Part shown: positions 1-7,700 of the stretch, piece after piece
Numbering within the stretch: the stretch's first letter is position 1
Layout of the letters: each line of letters begins with the position of its first letter
Source of the DNA: a virus
DNA length: 25,808 nucleotides
IMG/VR virus record: IMGVR_UViG_3300006802_000489
Coordinates: 1 to 25,808 of that record
Reading direction: 5' to 3' (one strand)
Made by a program: the position numbers and the translations under genes
The notes under the pieces: model-generated
What the model was told of the DNA's origin: nothing
The model's input: only the letters and a program-made list of their open reading frames with translations
Database searches by the model: none

Positions 1-1
1 C

Positions 2-277
2 GGGGCGAATGTCCCGGTAATGGTGCTAGGGAATCGAGTAGATTCTGCAAACCAGAGTATTTACATTAACGGCGTGGCGGATGGGACGGGGGCGGCAACA
101 TCAAGTGCAATTTCTGGTATGACACAATTTTGTGTGCTTTATAACAATCTATCTACCCCGTTGTATTCTGACCGTCAGATTGCATTTGCCAGTAGCGGAG
201 GGGCGCTGACGGACGCGCAAATTGCTGCGTACTACACGATTATTAACGCTTATCTTGCTGCTGTGGGGGCTGTGTGA
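2..277 (+). CDS. Tail fibre / tail tip protein, C-terminal part (cut by window edge)
   Basis: The frame is open to the left edge, so this is the last 91 codons of a longer gene and its true start lies outside the window. The visible part is rich in Gly, Ser, Ala and Thr. It contains NQSIYINGVADGTGAA, which resembles the beta-strand edge of concanavalin/LamG-like lectin folds, and ends with LTDAQIAAYYTIINAYLAAV, a C-terminal helix often found at the end of phage tail fibre and tail tip proteins with such a fold. The probable role is receptor or surface-glycan binding at the distal tail. The stop overlaps the next start (GTGA). The fibre call rests on fold-like sequence flavour and position before the tail genes; no trimerisation or chaperone domain is visible. 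Confidence 0.6.
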   Translation, partial: GANVPVMVLGNRVDSANQSIYINGVADGTGAATSSAISGMTQFCVLYNNLSTPLYSDRQIAFASSGGALTDAQIAAYYTIINAYLAAVGAV

Positions 278-471
278 GTACCTTGTTTGTAGCTGTTGTT
301 TTCTATTGCACATCTTCTTTTTGTAGCTTTTACGCGGACACTGACAAGATGCACGCATCGGAAGCTCTGTGCTCTACGGCTCTCCAGCAAGTGGCACAAG
401 CTGTCACGGCTGCCGCAGGGCCTGTGAAAATGTGGGGAACCTGCATCCCCATGTCTGTTGGAATTATCTAA
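274..471 (+). CDS. Small exported or membrane-anchored protein, unknown function
   Basis: A 65-residue product starting with GTG that overlaps the preceding stop (GTGA) and ending in TAATG, sharing one base with the next start. This tight coupling on both sides supports a real gene. Residues 1-21 form a hydrophobic stretch (LFVAVVFYCTSSFCSFYA) followed by a polar region with DTDKMHAS, compatible with a signal peptide cleaved near residue 21 or an N-terminal anchor. Four cysteines are present (12, 17, 33 and 56); the last two may pair in the periplasm. There is no lipobox and no recognised family. Being between a tail fibre and tail tube genes, it could be a superinfection or surface-modifying protein, but that is speculation. 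Confidence 0.55.
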   Translation: MSTLFVAVVFYCTSSFCSFYADTDKMHASEALCSTALQQVAQAVTAAAGPVKMWGTCIPMSVGII

Positions 472-1184
472 TGGCCAAACTAACACTCATTGAGATGGTG
501 CAGTCCATTTTAAGTGACATGGACTCGGACGAGGCCAACTCGATTAGTGACACTACCGAGGCCACGCAAGTGGCTGAAATTGTGCGCACGGCTTATTTCA
601 AGTTGGTGACAAGCCGTGACGACTGGCCGTTCTTAAGAACATTGTCCAACCTGACAGGGTTGTCTGACACCGACAACCCCACGCTGATGGAGATTCCGTC
701 AGGGGTGAATAAGGTTTATTGGATTAAGTACAACAAGAAAGATGTCACTTATCTTAGTCCAAAAGACTTCAAAGACCTCATTGATGGTAGGGAAGAGACA
801 GACGACGGCATCATCAATGCTGATGGCTACATCACCAATGCTGATCCGACCTACTGGACCACCTACGATGACACCACCATCTATTTCGACAGCTATGACA
901 GCGACGTAGACACTACGTTACAGCAGTCGAAGGCTGAGTTTTACGGGATACAGGTACCCTCTTGGACACATGAGGACACCTTCATCCCCACCTTGCCCGA
1001 GAAAATGTTCCCCACTTTGCTAGCAGATGCCAAGAGCACGTCCTTTCTAGTGCTCAAGCAACAAGCCAACGACAAGGAAGAGACATACGCCACGAAAGGG
1101 CGCCTCCGTGCTCAAAACAGCGCCTATCGTGCGGATAACGCCGAGCCGACCTACAACCAAAACATCAATTATGGACGCCGCTAA
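471..1184 (+). CDS. Tail tubular protein A-like head-tail adaptor
   Basis: A 237-residue protein. I place the start at ATG 471 because it overlaps the upstream stop (TAATG); the frame is open back to 369, but that extension would lie over the preceding small gene. The N-terminal part (MAKLTLIEMVQSILSDMDSD, then a helix around TEATQVAEIVRTAYFKL) and the Arg/Asn/Tyr-rich C-terminus (RAQNSAYRADNAEP) match the general build of podovirus gp11-type tube A/adaptor proteins: two N-terminal helices, a central beta domain and a C-terminal helix that packs onto the portal. Its place directly before the large tube B-like gene agrees with the T7 order gp11-gp12. A copy of the dispersed palindrome lies at 629-640, read as FLRT. 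The family assignment is by layout rather than a diagnostic motif. Confidence 0.65.
   Translation: MAKLTLIEMVQSILSDMDSDEANSISDTTEATQVAEIVRTAYFKLVTSRDDWPFLRTLSNLTGLSDTDNPTLMEIPSGVNKVYWIKYNKKDVTYLSPKDFKDLIDGREETDDGIINADGYITNADPTYWTTYDDTTIYFDSYDSDVDTTLQQSKAEFYGIQVPSWTHEDTFIPTLPEKMFPTLLADAKSTSFLVLKQQANDKEETYATKGRLRAQNSAYRADNAEPTYNQNINYGRR
629..640. repeat. Dispersed 12-bp palindrome, copy 1 (TTAA centre)
   Basis: GTTCTTAAGAAC, a perfect palindrome, inside the tube A-like gene, read in the shifted phase as FLRT. Confidence 0.85.
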
Positions 1185-1417
1185 TGAAGCGCCAAGCTGT
1201 TAAGAGTGTGGACGATGTAGAGAAAGAGCTAAACAACGAGAACAAGGAAGACAAACGCATTGAACCTAAGGTGTTGTCTCCTGAAATGTGTGACAATGGG
1301 CTCTATCGTGTGGTGTTCAGTGCTGGCGGGGAAGTGCCTGACACGCTGAAAGGGCGGTGGACTTCCATTGCCAAAGTGGAAGCCGCCATTTCCAACCACC
1401 TTGCTTTGCAGGCGTAA
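1184..1417 (+). CDS. Small conserved-looking phage protein, unknown function
   Basis: A 77-residue product whose ATG shares a base with the upstream stop (TAATG). The N-terminal third is charged and probably flexible (KSVDDVEKELNNENKEDKR). The rest looks folded: a YRVVFSAGG strand, then KGRWTSIAKVEAAISNHLALQ, a W followed by an amphipathic helix. Only 3 bases separate it from the next gene. It sits between the tube A-like and tube B-like genes, so a minor tail component or assembly factor is possible. I do not recognise a family. Confidence 0.6.
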   Translation: MKRQAVKSVDDVEKELNNENKEDKRIEPKVLSPEMCDNGLYRVVFSAGGEVPDTLKGRWTSIAKVEAAISNHLALQA

Positions 1418-1420
1418 GTA

Positions 1421-3643
1421 GTGGCACGGCAAGTCGCTACCCGCAAGGACTTCACGTTTGTCAAGGGCCTCAACACAGAGGCCGGTCCTCTTACGTTTCC
1501 TCCCAATACGTGGGAGGACGGGGACAACATTGTTCCAAACATTGATGGCAGCCTGTCTCGTCGGCTAGCGGTCAATTATGAGAGTGGGTATGCGTTGAGC
1601 AGCACGTCAGATACCCCGACAGAAGAGTCCACAGGGGCTTTCACCTGTGGCGAATGGAATAGCGTTGGCGGGGACGGGAGCCGCAACTACGTTGTTGTTC
1701 AGCGCAATGACTTGGTGACATTCTACGACAACACAGGCGACACAATTAGTAGCACGGAGAAAAGCTTCTCCATCAATCTCTCCACCTACAAAGCTGCGGG
1801 CAATCCCAACACAACGGGTTATAGCCCCATCAGTTGTTCTAGTGCCAACGGCAATCTCATCATCACGAGCGCTGACACAGAGCCTTTGCTGGTGAGCTAT
1901 GTGAACAGCAGCACCATTAGTGTCAGTGCCATCACTCTCCAAATCAGGGACTTGTACGGTGTCTCTGACACCTTGTCTGTCTCGGAGCGTTCCACGTCCC
2001 TAACAGCTGCGCACCAATACAACCTGCTCAACCAAGGGTGGGACAACACCAAAATCAATTCCTATTTCGCATCAACGGGCTACTACCCATCGAATGCACA
2101 AAGCTGGCCTGCTGGCAAGGATTCCAGTGACAACTTTGATCCCGCCTTGTTGGACAAACAAGACTTCGGCACGTCACCTGCGCCTAAAGGACGATACGTC
2201 CTACCCTTGTTTGCCCGCAACCGTACCGCCGTGAGTTCAGTAGCAGGCCTCACCACTGAAACCGAAACCTACCGGCCTGTCACCTGCGCGTTCTACGCGG
2301 GTCGTGCGTGGTATGCCGGAGTGAATTCTACCTCCATTGGTACATGGGTGCTGTTCAGCCAAGTGGCGGACACCACGGCCAAGTTTGGCAACTGCTATCA
2401 AGACGCGGACCCGTCTTCGGAAGTGGTGAGTGACTTGGTGGCAACAGATGGTGGTGTAATTCCCATTCAGGATGCGGGAAACATCTTGAAGTTGCTCCCT
2501 GCTTACAACAGCTTGTTAGTGTTTGCCGACAATGGGGTGTGGCAAATAGTGGGATCGGTGGACGGAGGCTTCTCCGCCACGGCTTACGAAGTGAGACGTC
2601 TCAGCACGGTGGGTTGCGTCAGCAAGGACAGCGTGGTGGAAGCCGAAACCACCATCTACTACTGGGCACGTGACGGGATATGGACCATAGCCCCCAATAA
2701 CACAGGCGGCTTTACGGTTCAGAACATCACCAACACCACAGTGCAGAGTTTGTACGCCGCCATCCCTGCCAATGGGAAAGCCTATTCTTTTGGGCGCTAC
2801 TACCAAGAGGGCAAAACCATCTATTGGTTGTACAACTCAGATAGCACGCAAGACGGGGTGACACGGCGTTTCAAGAAGGACAGCATGTTGTGTGTGGACC
2901 TGCGGCTCGGTTCCCCCTACACCCACACCGTAAGTAGCTTGGCTAGCAACAGTCCGTACATTGTGGCTGCCGTCATCACCAAGAACAAAACGTCCGCTTC
3001 CACCACCTTCAACGTGGTGGATGCCAGCGAAAACCAAGTGATTGATGGAAGCAGCAACACGGTGGTGGCTACGCTGGTCCCCACTGTTCTTAGGAACAGC
3101 GAAATCCGTTTCATGGTGGAGGCTCCCCAAGGGGGAGGCACCAGCTTCAAAACCACGTTTGCTCGTTTTGAGGATGGGTTGACAGCAGCGTCCAAGTTTA
3201 AAGATTGGTATGCGGCCAACACTGCGGGTATCACCTACGACAGCTACGTCTTGACAGGCGCTAGCTTAGGGGGCGGAGAGGGAGGAGACAAAGCTATCCA
3301 AGGGCTCTATCTCATCGCCTTCTTCAACCGCACTGAGACAGGAGTGGACAGCAACGGAGACGCTATTGGTGCGTCAAGCTGCACCTTACAGGCCCGTTGG
3401 GATTGGACGGATTCTGCCAACGCCGGGAAGTGGACACCAGGTGAAGAAATCTACCGCCATCGCCGTCCGTTCTTTCCTGCTGTGCCCTCTGCTACCTACC
3501 TCGACGGCTACCCGGTGGTGGTGAGCAAAACCAAGATAAGGGGTAGGGGCAAGGCTGTGCAGTTTAAGTTTTCCGCTGACCCAGCCAAGGACATGCAGTT
3601 GTTGGGTTGGGCCGTCACCTACCTCGGCAACACCAATGTATGA
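1421..3643 (+). CDS. Tail tubular protein B-like tail nozzle protein
   Basis: A 740-residue protein starting with GTG three bases after the previous stop. The N-terminus contains FVKGLNTEAGPLTFPPNTW, followed by DNIVPNIDGSLSRRLAV. This has the same logic as the start of T7 gp12 (KGGISQQPDILR..., then NGWSSETEGLQKRPP), in which the protein declares an intention to bind the tube and begins a beta-propeller. The remainder is dominated by beta-prone Gly/Ser/Thr/Val stretches, as in nozzle proteins, and the size is close to T7 gp12 (about 790 residues). It should form the distal tail tube/nozzle under the adaptor. It overlaps the next gene by 8 bases. A palindrome copy (3086-3097) reads VLRN. Confidence 0.7.
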   Translation: MARQVATRKDFTFVKGLNTEAGPLTFPPNTWEDGDNIVPNIDGSLSRRLAVNYESGYALSSTSDTPTEESTGAFTCGEWNSVGGDGSRNYVVVQRNDLVTFYDNTGDTISSTEKSFSINLSTYKAAGNPNTTGYSPISCSSANGNLIITSADTEPLLVSYVNSSTISVSAITLQIRDLYGVSDTLSVSERSTSLTAAHQYNLLNQGWDNTKINSYFASTGYYPSNAQSWPAGKDSSDNFDPALLDKQDFGTSPAPKGRYVLPLFARNRTAVSSVAGLTTETETYRPVTCAFYAGRAWYAGVNSTSIGTWVLFSQVADTTAKFGNCYQDADPSSEVVSDLVATDGGVIPIQDAGNILKLLPAYNSLLVFADNGVWQIVGSVDGGFSATAYEVRRLSTVGCVSKDSVVEAETTIYYWARDGIWTIAPNNTGGFTVQNITNTTVQSLYAAIPANGKAYSFGRYYQEGKTIYWLYNSDSTQDGVTRRFKKDSMLCVDLRLGSPYTHTVSSLASNSPYIVAAVITKNKTSASTTFNVVDASENQVIDGSSNTVVATLVPTVLRNSEIRFMVEAPQGGGTSFKTTFARFEDGLTAASKFKDWYAANTAGITYDSYVLTGASLGGGEGGDKAIQGLYLIAFFNRTETGVDSNGDAIGASSCTLQARWDWTDSANAGKWTPGEEIYRHRRPFFPAVPSATYLDGYPVVVSKTKIRGRGKAVQFKFSADPAKDMQLLGWAVTYLGNTNV
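3086..3097. repeat. Dispersed 12-bp palindrome, copy 2 (TTAG centre)
   Basis: GTTCTTAGGAAC in the tube B-like gene, read as VLRN. Confidence 0.85.
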
Positions 3644-3932
3644 CCTGTGGCACGAGGACGAGGATATAAAAGTACAACTAGAACACGATGGTGGATTTAT
3701 TTTCCTGCATGTGCTAGTGTTTAAGTGGAGTGTGTCTCGCGTTAAAAAATTCAGACGCCTCTTAGTTGAGTTGAAGAAGCAGATGTGTGAGAGTGGCCAC
3801 AGCCACATCTACGCATACAACGCGCAACAGAACGACAAGTGGTTTAGATTTGTCGAGTCCATGGGGTTTCGTCCTCACGTAGTACACAACGGACTCATTG
3901 TGTACAAGGTGAAGACCCATGGGGATCGCTGA
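3636..3932 (+). CDS. Short GNAT (acetyltransferase)-fold-like protein
   Basis: A 98-residue protein beginning inside the end of the tube B-like gene. The C-terminal half, HIYAYNAQQNDKWFRFVESM followed by GFRPHVV and LIVYKV, looks like the last helix and strands of a GNAT acetyltransferase, where an MGF motif precedes the final strands. No clear acetyl-CoA-binding R/Q-x-x-G-x-G/A loop is visible, so catalysis is doubtful. T7-like phages have a small protein of GNAT-like fold (gp13, DUF2833) at this exact position before the internal proteins; this may be its counterpart, involved in head or ejection-core assembly. Overlap with the next gene is 14 bases. Confidence 0.55.
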   Translation: MYDLWHEDEDIKVQLEHDGGFIFLHVLVFKWSVSRVKKFRRLLVELKKQMCESGHSHIYAYNAQQNDKWFRFVESMGFRPHVVHNGLIVYKVKTHGDR

Positions 3933-4788
3933 AGGTGTTGCAATTGCCGGACTAGCATTTTCTGTAGCCGGTGCCAACGAACAAGAGACGGCTGCTGAAA
4001 ACGCGGCTATGGCAGCCCGCCAACAAGCGGCTGCACAGGAAGCTGCGGCTGCTGAACAAGCACGTCTCATCACAGAGAGCGCTCAGCGTACAGCGGACAG
4101 TGTTATAGCGGCAGCCAACACACAAGCTGGAGCGGTGTCTGCTGCGTCGGCTACACAAATCGAAGCCATCAAAAAGGCGTCTGCCGATCAGATGGCAGCG
4201 CAAGAACGTCAGGCACAAGCCTTTCGTGACCAAGCTGCGCTAGCACAGAAGAAAGCGGACATTGAGAATGCCCGCACGCTACGCACGTCTCTTCGTCAAG
4301 GGCGCATCGCCAAAGCCGCCATCCTCAATGCAGGGGCCAACGCCGGAACCCTCGGTTCGAGCGGTGTGTTAGGCGGAGTGTCCAGCGTGGGTGCTCAGGA
4401 AGTAGGGAACATTGGCTACTTCACCAGCTTGCTTGACAACAACGCCAAGGTGCTAGCCAGTCAGCAAGGACAGGCTGCGGCTACGGTGGCGTCAGGGCGT
4501 GCTGCGGCTGATTTGGCTGTTGCCAACGCAACAGGGGAAGCTGCGTACAAGGTGGCCACGGCCACTGGGCAGGCAGACACCACACGTGCCACGGCACGTG
4601 GCAACGCGGAGTCGGCATCCATCAACGCTCGCTATTCTGCTGCGATGGCTAAAGCTCAAGGCGAAGGGGCTGCTGCAAGCGCACAAGCGCAAGCAGACAT
4701 GCACTCTGCACAAGCCCTCAGTGGTTTTGGAAACACAATTTTCTCGGGTGCGGATCGCTTCGCTACCATTTTCAAAAGCATTCCCTAG
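3919..4788 (+). CDS. Internal virion protein, gp14-like (ejection protein)
   Basis: A 289-residue, very Ala/Gln-rich protein. Residues 3-18 (IAEGVAIAGLAFSVAG) are hydrophobic and could insert in a membrane. The body is long alanine-rich helix (heptad-like AAENAAMAARQQAAAQEA). A central Gly/Ser-rich turn (GTLGSSGVLGGVSSVGAQ) is followed by GNIGYF, an arrangement typical of T7 gp14-type internal virion proteins, which leave the capsid and build the outer-membrane part of the DNA ejection channel. It lies directly upstream of two very large internal proteins, as gp14-gp15-gp16 do in T7, though the two large ones may be in swapped order here. The stop overlaps the next GTG start (TAGTG). Confidence 0.75.
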   Translation: MGIAEGVAIAGLAFSVAGANEQETAAENAAMAARQQAAAQEAAAAEQARLITESAQRTADSVIAAANTQAGAVSAASATQIEAIKKASADQMAAQERQAQAFRDQAALAQKKADIENARTLRTSLRQGRIAKAAILNAGANAGTLGSSGVLGGVSSVGAQEVGNIGYFTSLLDNNAKVLASQQGQAAATVASGRAAADLAVANATGEAAYKVATATGQADTTRATARGNAESASINARYSAAMAKAQGEGAAASAQAQADMHSAQALSGFGNTIFSGADRFATIFKSIP

Positions 4789-7700
4789 TGGCCGACGAAA
4801 GCCTTCTTCCCAGCCAGGATGAAGTACACACCGAACCCGTTTCGCTCTTGCCTGAGCCTGACACTAGACCACAACCTCGTGTTCCTAGGAACGCGGAGGA
4901 GGTGGCTGCTCAGGCGTCTGTGGCGTTGTCTGGGGATTTTCGGTCCTCATTAAGCACCCTACGTGCTAACGGTGTGGAGCCTTTGCTCACGGAAGTAATA
5001 CGCAAAGAGCTGGACGACAACACACAAGCAGCACGCGAACAAGCGCTCGCCTTTGCCAAGGTGGGGGATGCTGAGCGTGCAGTGTGGTCAGCGCGTCTGG
5101 CTGCCGCTGCTGGCGATTCCAAACACAATGCCGATGGCTCTGTGGACAGCGTGCCTGCACAGAAGGCACTTGCTTCCCAAGCGCTCGAAAGCTTGGTAGG
5201 GCTGGACTACATCAATCGCACCTTCAAGGACCAAGAGCAGTTTGACCGGGTGTTACAAGGCGCTTCCGGCATGGTGGCCGTGCGCAACATGAACGCGCTG
5301 GTAGGCGCGGGAAAGCCTGAACCCTCGCTTTGGGACCACGCAAAGCATTTTTTTGGTTCGTTGATTCCTTTTGGCTACGACGCCCGTGCCAACCAAGCCA
5401 TTGCCAAGGTAATTGGCGGGCCTGTGCTGCGCTCTCCCTACGAATCTATCCAAGCGCTACGCACACATTTGCTGGGCCTGTCGGGTTCCGAGCGCAAAGC
5501 CACGCTAGAGAAATTGTGGGAACAAGACTACGGCATCTGGGGGGACAACCTTGCTGCCAAGGTTGATTTTTTCCGCAAGGTGGGAGAACTCACCAAGAAC
5601 GAAGCAGACGTGGATGTCATCCTGAATGGGCTGGGATTGGCAGATGTAGCTGCCCTCACCAAAGGGCTGTACGCCATGGTAAGGCACGGCACTCCACTCA
5701 AAGCCGTGGCTGATGTTGCAGGAGAACGCAAAGCCGGACAGGTGGTTGCAGATGAGTTGCTAAACAAAGCAGGCTATTCAGGACTCAATGATGCGGAACT
5801 GATGAGTAGGGCTTTGTCCATGGGGGAAATACCGGGTGTGGTTGATCCGGCTGCCACCAGAGGACTCGCTGCTGCTGCACAAGAGAAGTTGGCCAACGAT
5901 TGGAACACCTTGTTGGAAGGGGTACGTGCTCGTCTCAATAGCAGCGGGATGGCCCCTGACGAAATCGCCAGCAACGCTGAGAGGTTGCGTGCTTCGCTTA
6001 TGCAAAACCCCAACAAGGCTTTGCACGAAGTGGTTTTTGGTGAGGCGTCTGCGGACGGACAGCAACTCACCATTTTGTGGAAAACCAAAGGCGGGCGCTA
6101 CTTCTCTAGTGAAGCAGCCGCCAACAAAACCATTGCTGCTGACGGGCTCGAAGGAGCCGTGGCTGTTCGTTTGAGTGACGTTGAGAGCAGTGTTCCTAAG
6201 AACGGGAGCTTGAAGCACACAGCATCTCAAGATGTAAACATGCTTTTGTTGGATAAGCAACTAGGTATTTTAATAAAAGAAGGGGACAATTTTCTACAGC
6301 TTCTCAATCGAGAAGCTGCTAAACAAGGTTCTAAAGTAAGGGACGACTGGTTTTCGGCAATGCGTAGCGAGTACGCAGGTGACAACTTCGCCCAAGAAAC
6401 CATCAACTTGTTTGAGAAGGCCACTAAAGCAGGGCACGACACAGTGTCCGCTGCCCATTTGTTGACGCTACTTCGGAGACATGCTGAAGACCCTGACATT
6501 CTACTAATTGCGCAGGTTCTAGACAACCCAGCTATTTCATGGAAAAAGATTCCCGTCAAGATTCGCGAGTTGCGGGAGAATGGCAACTACGTCCCTACTA
6601 GGGACGAAGTGAATCTTTCGCGGAGCAGCTTTGGCAGTCCCGAACTGATGCTGCATGAGCTGACACATGCGCACAACGCACAAGTTATCGCAGTTGCTCT
6701 TAAAGGAACAACTTCTGAACAGCGCTGGCTCACCAAGGAACAAATAGCAGCTAGTAAAGAACTTGAAACTTTGTGGACAAAATTAAAGGGCGTCCACAAA
6801 GGCAAGTGGGAGAAGTTTTTAGACAGCCCTGAAGGTTCGATTTGGCAAGAAACAAAGCACGTTGGTGAACCTCACCCTTATCAAATACTTGACGCAGCTT
6901 TGGAGCACCCTGCTGAATTGCTTGCTTATGGTGTGAGCAATCCGGAAGTGATGTCGTTTTTAAAGGCGACCAAATTAAAAGACTTAGGCTACAAAGGTAG
7001 CGAGCGGTCAGTGTTTTCTGAGCTGTGGAATTTGTTTAAACAAGTACTGGGCTTCTCAGGGAAAGACGATCATGCTCTAGCAAAACTCACTTCAATCTTT
7101 GAACGCTTCACCAAAGACATAGACGAAGCGGAGCGTAATGTGTTTAAAAATCTGCGCAACTTTGACAACGCCTCGACTGACCACCTGCTAGATTTGTTTC
7201 AGCACACAGGTAAAGCTAAAAAAGAACAGTGGGTAATAAAACAAACCCGCACTGATCCGCTTAGCTACGACGCTGTAGGCAAATATAGCGACAAGGACAT
7301 CGAGTCGATGGCCTTCATTGCTGCTGACCCCAAGCACGGAGCCAGCGAGCAGGCTGTGACAGCACGTGTGGTGGGTGTTCATGCCGAAGCCAAAACCAAG
7401 GCAGCCCTTCTGTCCTTTATTCAGCCCTACCTCAAGCCCTTGTCTAAGGACGGCAAGCGCAGGGTGCAGAGCTTGCTAGAAGAAGGGGACGCTGCCAGTA
7501 ATGCGGGTGGCTACGGTAGGGAATTCACCTACATGGAAGCTCGTAGCAAAGGGCTCAATGATGTGGAGGCTCTGGCTTACCTCGCTTCCCGACAGCTACG
7601 CATGGCGATGTATCACATTCGCAATGGCGAAATGGTGAGGCACATGCACGCCATGGGGATGCGTGAGATAGAGCTGATGAGTGCAGGCGTAAAGCAGGCA

